Assembly (NCBI GenBank): GCA_947629095.1
Contig: CANRCK010000003.1
Coordinates: 1 to 64,000 of the forward strand
Length of the DNA: 64,000 nt
Direction of reading: 5' to 3'
From: an uncultured Clostridia bacterium
GTDB lineage: Bacteria > Bacillota > Clostridia > Christensenellales > Borkfalkiaceae
Positions 49,671-60,812 of the stretch are shown one piece after another. Below the pieces are notes generated by a model, which saw only the letters and a list, made by a program, of their open reading frames with translations, was not told the DNA's origin and did not search any database. Each line of letters opens with the position of its first letter. Position 1 is the first letter of the stretch. Both the position numbers and the translations under genes were made by a program.

Positions 49671-50384
49671 TCAGATGCCCAATATGTCAAAATAATATGT
49701 GTATCCGAGCGATTGGGAAGTTTTTATTCTCAAATAATACTTTACTGTTCCCGCGTCTATAAACAGCTTATAAACGTTTTCCCCGTTGTCGTATTCCGTG
49801 TTCAGAATGTATTCCGTGCCGCGGTAATAATTTTCCTCCCCGTCGGCGTATTCAAGCAAATTTCTGCAGCGCGCGTCACCGTCTGTATATTCCGCGTAAA
49901 TCACCGCGTCGTGCCTGAATCCGTTATTGACCAGCGCAACGTCCGCCCGCGCAATTCTCACGGTATCGTTTTTGCTGTACTCCGTAACGCTCACGTCCGC
50001 GTTTTTTGCAAACGCAAAGGTCCTTGCAAATTCAAGTCCTCTCGTCACAGTCTCGTAGGGGTCCACGTCTCTCTCGGCAAGCTCCGAAAGGGAATAGTAT
50101 TCATAGCCCGCACCGGGCGGAGTGCTGCCCGCTGAGTGATCCCCAAACGACCCATCGCCGCCAACGGTATTCCCGCCGGGCAAATACCTCGGGGAAAGGA
50201 CTGTTGCAGCCGTAACCACGGCAACCAGCAGGGCGGCAACGGGGGTAAGCCTTAAAAACCATTTAACGCTTCCCCTTTTTTTGCGCGGCTTAATCTGCGC
50301 CTTTGCGTCGGCTGTCAGATTTTCGGGCAGCTCGGCACCCCGGAAATACCCGTCGAATTCATTTTGTAATCTCTTGTCGTCCAT
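49671..50384 (-). CDS. Probable membrane anti-sigma factor
   Basis: A 237-residue single-pass protein: a 45-residue N-terminal cytosolic part, basic PRKKRGSVKWF next to one transmembrane helix (about residues 48-66), and an extracellular domain of about 170 residues with many Tyr, Asp and Asn. It lies nine bases behind a sigma factor gene, the usual place for its antagonist, but the N-terminal part lacks the Cys/His motif of zinc anti-sigma proteins. Assignment is from position and topology. Confidence 0.65.
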   Translation of the reverse strand: MDDKRLQNEFDGYFRGAELPENLTADAKAQIKPRKKRGSVKWFLRLTPVAALLVAVVTAATVLSPRYLPGGNTVGGDGSFGDHSAGSTPPGAGYEYYSLSELAERDVDPYETVTRGLEFARTFAFAKNADVSVTEYSKNDTVRIARADVALVNNGFRHDAVIYAEYTDGDARCRNLLEYADGEENYYRGTEYILNTEYDNGENVYKLFIDAGTVKYYLRIKTSQSLGYTYYFDILGI

Positions 50385-50393
50385 CTTTTACCT

Positions 50394-50948
50394 TTAAAAC
50401 GTTTGGGGATCGCCGTTTGTCCCGCCCAAAAATTCTTTGATTTTATTTTCCGCCTGTTCCTGTATTCTCTGCACGGTAGATTTGCTCATATCCAGCTCGT
50501 CCGCCGTCTGTCTCACCGTCATATCCAGGTAGTATCTGCAATATATAATCTTTTTCTCGTCTCCGTCCAGCGCTTCTATCGCCCGTTCGAGGCTTATCGC
50601 CTCGTCCCGCTTTTCGGGGGAATAGTCAAGGGAGGCAAGGGAGTAAAACTCTTCCGTGCTCACTTCCCGCTTTCTCTTCCGCGCAATGTCCAGCGCCGTG
50701 TTCCTCACAATAGTCATTATCCATCCCAGCGCTGAGGTTCCCTTTTTATATTTTTTTGCGTGCCTTGCAATTTTTATAAGGCTGTCGTGCACGGCGTCCT
50801 CGGCAAGCGCCCTGTCGCGTAAAATTCCCAAAGCCACCGCAAACATCTGTCCTCCGGCAAGCCCGTAAATTCCGTCCAGGCACCCCGCGTATCCCTCGGC
50901 AACGGCGGCAACCAGATTATTAAGTTGTTCCCGCCTGTCAAGTGGCAT
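50394..50948 (-). CDS. ECF-type RNA polymerase sigma factor
   Basis: A 184-residue sigma-70 family protein with only regions 2 and 4: region 2 includes DAVHDSLIKIARH and a GWIMTIVRNTALDIARKRKR segment, and region 4 has the helix-turn-helix MTVRQTADELDMSKSTVQRI. Such factors direct RNA polymerase to a small stress or envelope regulon. The ATG at 50948 follows GGGGAG; a longer reading to 51023 is discarded. First gene of an operon with a membrane protein and a VWA lipoprotein; divergent from dapF. A TTGACA lies upstream on the minus strand, but its -10 is poor. Confidence 0.93.
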   Translation of the reverse strand: MPLDRREQLNNLVAAVAEGYAGCLDGIYGLAGGQMFAVALGILRDRALAEDAVHDSLIKIARHAKKYKKGTSALGWIMTIVRNTALDIARKRKREVSTEEFYSLASLDYSPEKRDEAISLERAIEALDGDEKKIIYCRYYLDMTVRQTADELDMSKSTVQRIQEQAENKIKEFLGGTNGDPQTF

Positions 50949-51050
50949 AAAATCTCCCCAATGTGCAAAAATGCGCCCGTGCGCGTATATTAATATTTTC
51001 CACCGCCGCAAATGATTTGTCAAGTATTATTTTTATCTGCCCCGTTTCGT

Positions 51051-51080
51051 TTGCCAACGTCGGCTCTTTTATTGTATAAT
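51051..51080 (+). promoter_or_regulatory. dapF promoter
   Basis: TTGCCA, 18-bp spacer, TATAAT; leader about 21 bases including AAAGGCGG. Confidence 0.65.
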
Positions 51081-51107
51081 ACAATAAATCATAAAGGCGG
51101 CAAATAT

Positions 51108-51944
51108 ATGAGATTTTACAAAATGCACGGCATCGGCAACGACTATATCTATTTCGACTGTATGCACTCTATGCTGAAGAATCCGGGCGCGCTTTCACGG
51201 CGGCTCTCCGACAGGCACTATTCCATAGGCGGGGACGGCATCATACTTTTATGTCCCTCCGAAGTCGCCGACGTAAAGATGAGAATGTTCAACACCGACG
51301 GCTCCGAGGGCAAAATGTGCGGCAACGGCATACGCTGCGTTGGCAAGCTTGCCCACGATTTGGGCTACGTAAAAGGCAGCGTCTGCACGGTAGAAACGCT
51401 CTCGGGCATCAAAACGCTCGAGCTTGAAATTTCCGCCGGAGGCGTTGTTACCGCCGCAAGGGTAGATATGGGCGCGCCCGAGCTTAGCGGCGAAAAAATT
51501 CCTTCAACTTTCAGGGGCGAAAAAATCGTAAACCAACCCCTCGTTGTAGACGGCAAAACCTACAACGTAACTCTCGTCTCAATGGGCAATCCCCATTGCG
51601 TGGTGTTTTATGACGATATAATAGGTCTCGATATCCAAAAGGTCGGCAAGCCCTTCGAAACTAATCCCGCCTTCCCCGAGCGCGTCAACACGGAATTTAT
51701 CCGCGTCATAGGCAAAAACCGCCTCAAAATGCGCGTGTGGGAGAGGGGCAGCGGCGAAACGCTCGCCTGCGGTACAGGCGCGTGCGCGTCGGCTGTCGCG
51801 GCTGTTTTAAACGGCGTCTGCGACCGCGGCGAGGAGATAACCGTCAGCCTTCTTGGCGGCGATTTAAAAATTCTCTGGAGCGATAAAACCGTGTATATGT
51901 ACGGCGCGGCAACGCTTGCCTACGTCGGCGATGTGGAAATATAA
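51108..51944 (+). CDS. dapF: Diaminopimelate epimerase
   Basis: Epimerises LL- to meso-diaminopimelate for lysine and peptidoglycan. In 278 residues the two catalytic Cys are in NGIRCVGKL and ACGTGACASA. The conserved start MRFYKMHGIGNDYIYFD fixes the ATG at 51108, behind AAAGGCGG; a 32-codon upstream reading is discarded. dapL lies 1.7 kb downstream with pyrG between. Confidence 0.97.
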   Translation: MRFYKMHGIGNDYIYFDCMHSMLKNPGALSRRLSDRHYSIGGDGIILLCPSEVADVKMRMFNTDGSEGKMCGNGIRCVGKLAHDLGYVKGSVCTVETLSGIKTLELEISAGGVVTAARVDMGAPELSGEKIPSTFRGEKIVNQPLVVDGKTYNVTLVSMGNPHCVVFYDDIIGLDIQKVGKPFETNPAFPERVNTEFIRVIGKNRLKMRVWERGSGETLACGTGACASAVAAVLNGVCDRGEEITVSLLGGDLKILWSDKTVYMYGAATLAYVGDVEI

Positions 51945-51987
51945 TAATTTTCCCGTCATAAGCCACAATATTTTGTGTGTGCAACTG

Positions 51988-52016
51988 TTGCAATAGTCAA
52001 AACTTTGTGCTAAAAT
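51988..52016 (+). promoter_or_regulatory. pyrG promoter
   Basis: TTGCAA, 17-bp spacer, TAAAAT. The leader of about 46 bases shows no attenuator hairpin of the kind used by Bacillus pyrG; CGGAG precedes the ATG. Confidence 0.65.
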
Positions 52017-52065
52017 AATTTGGTATTTTTGTTTTCGCAACAAGTATAAAATTCACTCGGAGTAA

Positions 52066-53664
<1,599 letters not shown>

Positions 53665-53669
53665 AGCAT

Positions 53670-54860
53670 ATGAATTTCAACAATAATTTCAATAACATAG
53701 CCGAAAGCTATCTCTTCGCCGAGGTGGCCGACCGCGTATCCGCATATTCACAAGCCCACCCCGATAAAAAGGTTCTCAAGCTCGGCATAGGCGACGTAAC
53801 ATTGCCCCTTGCGCCCGAAGTTATAAAGGCGCTTCACGCGGCAGTGGACGATATGTCAAAAAAGGAGACCTTCCGCGGCTACGGTCCCTACGAGGGCTAC
53901 GATTTTTTGCGCGAAAGCATACGGGAATATTATAAGTCACACGGCGTCAACCTTTCATTGAGCGAAATTTTCGTATCCGACGGCGCAAAGAGCGATTTGG
54001 GCAACGTCCTCGATATTTTTTCCGACGACAACACCGTCCTCGTTCCCGACCCTGTCTATCCGGTATACGTAGATACCAACGTAATGGCGGGCAGAAAAAT
54101 AATTTATGCCGACGCCGACGAGAGCAACGGCTTTTTGCCAATGCCCCAGAAGGGAGTGCACGCCGATATAATTTATATCTGCTCTCCCAACAACCCCACG
54201 GGCGCGGCGTACCCCAAAGACAGGCTTAAAGAGTGGGTTGACTACGCAAACAGGGAGGGCGCCGTAATCTTATACGACGCCGCCTACGAGTGCTTTGTTT
54301 CCGACGACGCCCTTGCCCGCTCTGTTTTCCAAATAGACGGCGCGCGCACATGCGCAATAGAATTTTGTTCGTTCTCCAAAACGGCAGGTTTCACGGGCAC
54401 CCGTTGCGGCTACACCGTCATTCCCGAAGAGCTTACCAAAAACGGAATGAGCGCAAACAAAATGTGGTTCCGCCGCCAAAGCACCAAGTTCAACGGCGTT
54501 CCCTACATCGTCCAGCGCGGCGCGGCTGCCGTTTTCACCGAACAGGGACAGAGGGAAATCGCCCAAAACCTTTTGGTCTACAAGCGCAATGCGCAGATGA
54601 TAGCAAACGCCATGGACCGCCTTGGCATTTGGTACACGGGCGGCAAAAACTCCCCGTATATATGGCTTAAATGCCCCGGCGGAATGAAGAGTTGGGAGTT
54701 TTTCGATTACCTTCTCAACAACGCGCAGGTGGTGGGCACTCCGGGCGCGGGCTTCGGCAAAAACGGCGAAGGCTTCTTCCGTTTAACGGCTTTCGGAAGC
54801 GAAGAAGTAACGCGTGAGGCGGTTGAAAGAATAATAGGGCTGCTCAAAACAGGTCTATAA
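53670..54860 (+). CDS. dapL: LL-diaminopimelate aminotransferase
   Basis: A PLP enzyme converting tetrahydrodipicolinate directly to LL-diaminopimelate, bypassing the acylated intermediates. The 396-residue sequence matches the DapL group: LGIGDVTLPL, GYGPYEGYDFLR, SDGAKSDLGN, the ICSPNNPTGAAY motif and the PLP lysine in FSKTAGFTGTR. With dapF it makes the last two steps to meso-diaminopimelate. No ribosome-binding site stands out before the ATG; it is five bases behind pyrG, so coupling is likely. Confidence 0.96.
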   Translation: MNFNNNFNNIAESYLFAEVADRVSAYSQAHPDKKVLKLGIGDVTLPLAPEVIKALHAAVDDMSKKETFRGYGPYEGYDFLRESIREYYKSHGVNLSLSEIFVSDGAKSDLGNVLDIFSDDNTVLVPDPVYPVYVDTNVMAGRKIIYADADESNGFLPMPQKGVHADIIYICSPNNPTGAAYPKDRLKEWVDYANREGAVILYDAAYECFVSDDALARSVFQIDGARTCAIEFCSFSKTAGFTGTRCGYTVIPEELTKNGMSANKMWFRRQSTKFNGVPYIVQRGAAAVFTEQGQREIAQNLLVYKRNAQMIANAMDRLGIWYTGGKNSPYIWLKCPGGMKSWEFFDYLLNNAQVVGTPGAGFGKNGEGFFRLTAFGSEEVTREAVERIIGLLKTGL

Positions 54861-54897
54861 CCAATACATATACTAAAAATCTTCCACGGTAAATTAT

Positions 54898-56397
54898 ATG
54901 ATAAATTTAGAACGCGGCTCCGGCATACTCTGCCACATATCGTCGCTGCCCGGCAAGTACGGCATAGGCACTCTCGGAAAGGAAGCGTATGACTTTGCCG
55001 ACTTCCTCAAAAAATGCCACGTAAAGTATTGGCAAATACTTCCGCTCGTGCAAACGGGTTTTGGCGACAGTCCCTATCAGTCCGTCTGCTGCAACTCGGG
55101 CAATCCGTATTTTATCGACCTCGAAGCTCTGCGCGACGAGGGACTTTTGGACGACGAAGAGCTTAAAAGCTGCGAAGCTCCCGCCGGCAGCGTAGACTAC
55201 GCCGCGCTGTATAATACGCGCTACAATGTTTTGAGGCTTGCTTATGCACGCTTCAATATAAAGGACGAGGATTTCTGCAACTTCGTCAAAAGCGGGGACT
55301 TTGAAGATTACGCGCTGTTTATGTCCCTTAAATCGCGCTATCCCGAATCCTTCGACTGTTTTCCCGACGCCTACAAGTACACCGAAAATCTTGCCATAGC
55401 CGACTTCCGTGCGGAAGTCTACAAGAGCGATTACTGCTTTTGGCAGTTTTTGCAATACGTATTCAAAAAACAGTGGCAAAAGCTAAAAAATTACGTCAAT
55501 TCCCTCGGCATAAAAATAATAGGCGACGTTCCATTGTACGTTGCCTACGACTCCTCCGACGTTTGGGGTCACCCCGAGCTTTTCAAACTCGACGACGAGC
55601 TTCACCCCACGTGCGTTGCGGGCGTTCCCCCCGATTATTTTTCAAAAACCGGTCAGCTTTGGGGCAATCCCCTCTATAATTGGGAGGTGATGGCTTCAGA
55701 CGGCTACGGGTGGTGGATAGACCGCATAAAAAAGGCTGCGCAGCTTTACGACATAGTCAGAATAGACCATTTCCGCGGGCTCGACCGCTATTATTCCATT
55801 CCCGCGGGCAGTCCCACGGCGGAAGCGGGGGAGTGGCTTGACGGACCCAAAGAGAGGTTTTTCGAAAAGATAAAGAGCGAACTCGGCGACGTTCCCATAA
55901 TCGCCGAAGATTTGGGCATACTTGACAGCGGCGTAATAAAGCTTCGCTTAAAAACGGGATTCCCGGGTATGAAAATACTTCTTTTCGCCTTCGACGGCAA
56001 GCAGTCAAATTCCTATCTGCCCGTCAATATGGAGGAAAATTCCGTTGCCTACACCGGCACGCACGACAACAACACCGCAGTCGGCTTTATGGATAGTATG
56101 CCGCCGTCCCAATTCGGCGTTTTCAAAAAACGTCTCCGCGCCGCCCTTGAAAGCGAGGGAGTTGTATATCCCTTTGTCACAAAACAGCAGACGGCGCTCG
56201 CTCTCTGCGTGTGCGCAATGGCTTCGCCCGCGCGCCTTGCAATAATTCCCATACAGGATCTTTTGGGGCTTGACGACAACAGCCGTATGAACACTCCGTC
56301 CGTTCCGCAGGGCAACTGGCGGTTCAGGCTTACCGAACAGCCCTCGCGCCTGCATGCGGCAATTATGCGCAAGCTCGTATCGCACTTCAACAGATAA
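54898..56397 (+). CDS. malQ: 4-alpha-glucanotransferase (amylomaltase)
   Basis: A GH77 enzyme that transfers alpha-1,4-glucan segments in maltodextrin and glycogen metabolism. In 499 residues: ERGSGILCHISSLPGKYGIG start, DVPLYVAYDSSDVW, the nucleophile region VRIDHFRGLDRYY, the acid/base Glu in IIAEDLG and YTGTHDNNT. All catalytic segments are present. Start codon context is weak. Last plus-strand gene before spoIIE; a repeat cluster follows it. Confidence 0.97.
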   Translation: MINLERGSGILCHISSLPGKYGIGTLGKEAYDFADFLKKCHVKYWQILPLVQTGFGDSPYQSVCCNSGNPYFIDLEALRDEGLLDDEELKSCEAPAGSVDYAALYNTRYNVLRLAYARFNIKDEDFCNFVKSGDFEDYALFMSLKSRYPESFDCFPDAYKYTENLAIADFRAEVYKSDYCFWQFLQYVFKKQWQKLKNYVNSLGIKIIGDVPLYVAYDSSDVWGHPELFKLDDELHPTCVAGVPPDYFSKTGQLWGNPLYNWEVMASDGYGWWIDRIKKAAQLYDIVRIDHFRGLDRYYSIPAGSPTAEAGEWLDGPKERFFEKIKSELGDVPIIAEDLGILDSGVIKLRLKTGFPGMKILLFAFDGKQSNSYLPVNMEENSVAYTGTHDNNTAVGFMDSMPPSQFGVFKKRLRAALESEGVVYPFVTKQQTALALCVCAMASPARLAIIPIQDLLGLDDNSRMNTPSVPQGNWRFRLTEQPSRLHAAIMRKLVSHFNR

Positions 56398-56416
56398 ATA
56401 ATATCCCGTGTGAGAA

Positions 56417-56531
56417 AGCTGTCACTGCACAACTCCCTTGGCTCCCCATAATATGGTAGCTATCACTGCACAAACTCCCTTAGCTCCCCTTGATTTAAGG
56501 GGAGCTGTCATTTTAATGACTGAGGGGATTG
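56417..56531. repeat. Intergenic double-hairpin repeat, copy 2 (type A), with a tandem duplication
   Basis: A unit of about 31 bases, starting AGCTGTCACTGCACAACTCC at 56417, is repeated imperfectly at 56458 (AGCTATCACTGCACAAACTC). The second unit runs into AGCTCCCCTT-GATTT-AAGGGGAGCT (56482-56506), GTCATTTTAATGAC and TGAGGGGATTG, the same skeleton as 1542-1589. It separates the convergent malQ and spoIIE genes and could act as a terminator for either. Confidence 0.75.
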
Positions 56532-56558
56532 CAAATACTTTCTAATCGCAACCGCCCG

Positions 56559-58823
56559 TCAAGCTTCAAACAGCCTCGTGCACACCACTGTCATATCGTC
56601 GGTTGCAACGTGCCCGGCTAAGTCCAAAGCCTTTGCAAGGATTTTGTCCGCAAGATTCTGCGGATTCAGCGGCTTCAACCCCTGTAAAAATTCATAAAGC
56701 TCCGTTGCCGAAGAAAAGCAGGAGGACACCCCGTCGCTCATAAACGTTATAATATCCCCGCTTTTCAGCATTTCCGTGCTGCACGTCGGCTTTAAATTAT
56801 CCAGAATCCCAAGGGGCAGCGAAGCGCTTTCCAGCACTTTTATTTCCCCTGCGCGCATTATTATTCCCGCGGGCGAGCCTATCTTCACAAAGTCCGCCCG
56901 CCCCGAATCAAGGTTTACTGCCGCAATGTCTATGCAGGTAAAGCGTTCGTCGCGGTTGAACGACAACAGCTTATTTATAGTTTTCAACACCGTATCTTCC
57001 GGCATTTCCGCGCGGTAAAACGCCTCTATTAAGGAAATCGCCGCTTCGCTCACCTTTCTTGCATATTCCCCGCTGCCCATCCCGTCGGAGAGCGCCATCA
57101 AAAATGCGTGTTCGTTTATTCTTATTACCGAGTGCGTATCGCCCGAAACTCTTTCTCCCTTTTTCACGGCGTACGCAACCCCGAACGCTGCGTCAAGCCT
57201 CGGCGGCGTAGTAAAAACCAGGCAGGTGTTCACGCCGTCGTATGCAAGCTTTTCCTTTAAAATATACTTTCTGCCGCGGGTTTTCTTTATAATTTCGCAA
57301 ATATTATTTACGTTGAAATTACCGCACACCGTCAGCATAATTTCCCCGTACAAATCGTCCGTTATCACCTCTGGGCAGGCAAACCCATGGGCAGCCAAAG
57401 CCTCTTTCAGCGCTTTTTCGCCCTCAACGTCCTGCCCGTGCGTGTGCGAAAGTTCCACTGCGCAGTCCTTCATAACCTCCGCAACCCCGTGCGCCTGGTC
57501 GGCGAGCAATCTCCGCCCCGAGCGCGCGTTTTCGCTTTCAAGCGCGCACCGCCTGTATTCCGCAAGTATTCCGTTCAGCTCCGTCATCACCTCCGAGGGC
57601 TTTATGCAGGCGGAAGTTATTTCCGAAGGCAAATCTATCAGGTTCACCCTGCCTTTCATGCATCCCGTTGAAATCAGCCTTTCAAAGCCGGGGTAAACTC
57701 CCGTTTTTTGGCACCTTTTCGCGCGTTCGCAGCCCGTGCAGCACCTGCCTTTCAGCTCCATAAACATCCGCTCTTTTGCGGCTTTTTCGTCCACGCCCTC
57801 GTCCAGAGCCATAAACGCACATTCTATCTCCCTGAACAGTTCCGAAATTCTGTATAATCTTTCCCCCGTGCGCCTTCTTGCACGGTCGGCTTGCGTTCCG
57901 TCGGCAATTCTTTCGCACTCAAGTCTCAGCTTTATTTCTTTCAGTCCGGCTGAAGAGGGCAACGCCGTCGCCGCGCACGCCGCAAACAGCAGCACGGCGT
58001 AAACCACAATCAGCGCCACCGCACATTCAAAGCACTTTTCGTAGTACGCATATGCCGCCGCCAAAGTTCCGGCAATCGCGGAGGGAGCCGCCCGCCCGGC
58101 ATTCAAAAACACCAGCGCCGCCGCCGAAATTATCACATAGGCGGTGAGGGGGGAGGGGTCCAGCGCCGCCAGCGCGTGCGGTATTGCAAGCGCCAGCGCA
58201 ATTATTACGCTTACGGGCGAGCGCGTCAGCCGCGTAAAATACGCAATCGCCGCCGCAGAGCATATAATGTAAAACGCTTTGCCCGCCACCGTGTACAGCC
58301 CAAAGCCTATGGCGGCGTAGACCACGGCAATGCATACGAACTCGTCCTCCCTGAGACGGCAGCGGTAAATTTTAAAGATCAGCGCATAAACGCTCTTAAA
58401 GCAAAAAAACGTAAAAATCATCGTCACAGCAGCGGCTATCGACTTCATTATATATAAATTAATTCCGCTTGCCGCCCCAAACCCGCGCCAGGGCGAAAAC
58501 AGCACGTACGGCGCCAGCGCGATTATCAGGTAAACTACCGCTTCGGCTTTTATTTTCCTTTGATATCGTCTGTATAAAAACACTATAACCGATAAAAACG
58601 CCGCTTCGAACACGGCGAGTATCCCGGACGTCAAATTCAAACTCACCGCGGAGGCGAGTATAAAAATTACCGGCACGGCAACTATGTTGGTTCCGCACAG
58701 CAACATTGCAAACGCAAGCCCCAGCGACAGCGGCGCGTCCGGCATTGCAAAATTTATAAAAACCGTCGCGGCGGCATACAGTGCGTACATTAAAACGCTT
58801 TTAAAATTAATTTTGAGCGGCAT
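56559..58823 (-). CDS. spoIIE: Stage II sporulation protein E (membrane PP2C phosphatase)
   Basis: Dephosphorylates the anti-anti-sigma factor SpoIIAA to activate SigF in the forespore. The protein has about ten hydrophobic helices in residues 1-310, a central regulatory region with several Cys (GRCCTGCERAKRC), and a C-terminal PP2C domain with ALSDGMGSGEYARK and TFMSDGVSS metal motifs. At about 754 residues it is somewhat shorter than the Bacillus protein. The start is uncertain: ATG 58823 has AGAGG too close, and a TTG at 58853 has none. Confidence 0.94.
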   Translation of the reverse strand: MPLKINFKSVLMYALYAAATVFINFAMPDAPLSLGLAFAMLLCGTNIVAVPVIFILASAVSLNLTSGILAVFEAAFLSVIVFLYRRYQRKIKAEAVVYLIIALAPYVLFSPWRGFGAASGINLYIMKSIAAAVTMIFTFFCFKSVYALIFKIYRCRLREDEFVCIAVVYAAIGFGLYTVAGKAFYIICSAAAIAYFTRLTRSPVSVIIALALAIPHALAALDPSPLTAYVIISAAALVFLNAGRAAPSAIAGTLAAAYAYYEKCFECAVALIVVYAVLLFAACAATALPSSAGLKEIKLRLECERIADGTQADRARRRTGERLYRISELFREIECAFMALDEGVDEKAAKERMFMELKGRCCTGCERAKRCQKTGVYPGFERLISTGCMKGRVNLIDLPSEITSACIKPSEVMTELNGILAEYRRCALESENARSGRRLLADQAHGVAEVMKDCAVELSHTHGQDVEGEKALKEALAAHGFACPEVITDDLYGEIMLTVCGNFNVNNICEIIKKTRGRKYILKEKLAYDGVNTCLVFTTPPRLDAAFGVAYAVKKGERVSGDTHSVIRINEHAFLMALSDGMGSGEYARKVSEAAISLIEAFYRAEMPEDTVLKTINKLLSFNRDERFTCIDIAAVNLDSGRADFVKIGSPAGIIMRAGEIKVLESASLPLGILDNLKPTCSTEMLKSGDIITFMSDGVSSCFSSATELYEFLQGLKPLNPQNLADKILAKALDLAGHVATDDMTVVCTRLFEA

Positions 58824-58885
58824 ACCTCTATGGTAACGCCGCCCAATACGCAAATTCTGTCTTTAATTGTAATATAATATGTTAT

Positions 58886-60760
58886 TTAACGCTTATTTTT
58901 ATTTTTTTCCGCAGCCAGCCACACCATCAGCACCGTGACGTCCGCGGGATTCACGCCGGAAATTCTCCCCGCCTGTCCCAAGGTCAGGGGGCGCACCCGT
59001 TCAAGCTTTTCGCGGGCTTCGAGTCTCAACCCGCCGATCGCCGAATAGTCAATATCGTTCGGCAATTTCTTTCCCTCAAGCTTTTTTGCCCGTTCAATCT
59101 GCTGCATACACTTTTTAATGTATCCGTCGTATTTTGCCGTTGCCTCTGCGGTCTTTAAAATATCCCCGCCGTATTGCTTTAAAATCCCGAAAAACTCACG
59201 TATATCTTCTATTTTCGCCCCGCGGCGTATCAAATCCGCGTACGTTGCCCCTTCAGCCGTTCCGAGCATCGAAAACTCTTCAATAAACTCCGCCGCTCTC
59301 CCGCCCGCGGGCTTTTCATCCAAAGCTTCCAGAATTTCGTTGTAGTCCTTTTTTCTTCTCTCAAAAACTTCCTTTCGCTCAGCCGTCAAAAGTCCGGTCC
59401 CCATAATTTTCGGCGTCAGGCGGAAGTCCGCCGTGTCCTGCCGCAAACAAACGGAATATTCCGCCCGCGAGGTCATCATTCTGTAAGGCTCGTCCGTGCC
59501 CTTTGTCACAAGGTCGTCTAAAAGAACTCCTATATACGCCTCGTCCCTGCCGAGTATTAGCGGCTCTTTCCCAAGTATCTTGTAAGCCGCGTTAATTCCC
59601 GCAACAAGCCCCTGCGCGGCGGCTTCCTCGTATCCCGAAGTGCCGTTTATCTGTCCCGCGGTATAAATGCCGCTTATTTTTTTGAATTCCAGGGTGGGGT
59701 ACACGTCAAGCGTATCTATGCAGTCGTATTCAATCGCGTAGGCGTATCGCATTATATCGCAGTGCTCCAACCCCTCAACCGAGCGGTACATTTCAATCTG
59801 TATGTCGTGAGGCATGGAGGTGGACATTCCCTGCACGTATATCTCGTTTGTATCCGCGCCCTCGGGTTCCAAGAATATCTGGTGCCTTTCCTTGTCCCTG
59901 AACCGCACTACCTTGGTCTCCACCGAAGGGCAGTAACGCGGACCCGTGCCGCTTATTTCCCCGTTATACATCGGCGCGCGGTCCAGATTATCAAGAATTA
60001 TCCCGTGCGTCCGCGCGTTCGTATACGTTATATGGCAGGGCAGCAAATTTTTCGGGGAAGAGGGGTGCAAAAAGGAAAACGCAGGCACGTTTTCGCCCTT
60101 TTGTTCGGTGCACTTGCCAAAATCCACTGTTCTCCCGTCCAAGCGCGCGGGCGTTCCCGTCTTGAATCTCCGCACGCAGTATCCAAGCTTTACAAGGCAC
60201 TCCGTAAGCTTAGTCGCGGGCGCAAAACCGCTCGGACCGCTCTTTTTTCTCACTTCGCCCGTAATAGTCTCGGCATTCAGATATACCCCCGTGGCAACTA
60301 TCACGGCTTTGCACTCCAAAATTCCGCCGTAGTCCGTCAAAACTCCGTTCGCTCTTCCGTTCTCTGTCAAAATTTCCACGGCTTCGCCCTGTATTATGCG
60401 CAAATTATCGCAATTTTCCAGCGTCCGCTTCATTTCGCGGTGATATGCGTTTTTGTCGCACTGCGCTCTCAGACACTGCACGGCTTCGCCCTTTCCCTCG
60501 TTCAGCATTCTCAGTTGAAGGGCGGTTTTGTCGGCGTTTACAGCCATTTCCCCGCCGAGTGCGTCAATCTCCCGCACAAGATGTCCCTTTGCCGTTCCGC
60601 CTATGGAGGGATTGCACGCCATAAAAGCTATGCTGTCGAGGTTTAGTGTAAGCATAGCCGTTTTCAGCCCCAACCGTGCGGCGGCAAGCGCCGCTTCGCA
60701 GCCCGCGTGCCCCGCGCCGATTACGACGATATCGAATTTTCCCTCCGAAAAACTAAACAT
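58886..60760 (-). CDS. mnmG: tRNA uridine-34 carboxymethylaminomethyl enzyme MnmG
   Basis: FAD-dependent partner of MnmE that installs carboxymethylaminomethyl groups on wobble uridine. In 624 residues: dinucleotide motif VIGAGHAGCEAALAAAR (about 13-29), the MACNPSIGGTAKGHLVREID signature (read in two parts, MACNPSIGG and TAKGHLVREID), a Cys pair region, and the GTSGYEEAAAQGLVAGINAA segment. The C-terminal helical domain is intact. It lies 52 bases behind dnaA, with a hairpin between; mnmE is not in the window. Confidence 0.98.
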   Translation of the reverse strand: MFSFSEGKFDIVVIGAGHAGCEAALAAARLGLKTAMLTLNLDSIAFMACNPSIGGTAKGHLVREIDALGGEMAVNADKTALQLRMLNEGKGEAVQCLRAQCDKNAYHREMKRTLENCDNLRIIQGEAVEILTENGRANGVLTDYGGILECKAVIVATGVYLNAETITGEVRKKSGPSGFAPATKLTECLVKLGYCVRRFKTGTPARLDGRTVDFGKCTEQKGENVPAFSFLHPSSPKNLLPCHITYTNARTHGIILDNLDRAPMYNGEISGTGPRYCPSVETKVVRFRDKERHQIFLEPEGADTNEIYVQGMSTSMPHDIQIEMYRSVEGLEHCDIMRYAYAIEYDCIDTLDVYPTLEFKKISGIYTAGQINGTSGYEEAAAQGLVAGINAAYKILGKEPLILGRDEAYIGVLLDDLVTKGTDEPYRMMTSRAEYSVCLRQDTADFRLTPKIMGTGLLTAERKEVFERRKKDYNEILEALDEKPAGGRAAEFIEEFSMLGTAEGATYADLIRRGAKIEDIREFFGILKQYGGDILKTAEATAKYDGYIKKCMQQIERAKKLEGKKLPNDIDYSAIGGLRLEAREKLERVRPLTLGQAGRISGVNPADVTVLMVWLAAEKNKNKR

Positions 60761-60784
60761 ATATTAAGGTTTTCCCCAAAACGA

Positions 60785-60811
60785 TTATTGCCCGCATATC
60801 ACGGGCAATAA
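60785..60811 (-). terminator. Hairpin between dnaA and mnmG
   Basis: TTATTGCCCG and CGGGCAATAA form a perfect ten-base stem one base beyond the dnaA stop. On the minus strand only TCGTTTT follows, so it may be a partial terminator or a processing site. Confidence 0.6.
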
Positions 60812-60812
60812 C

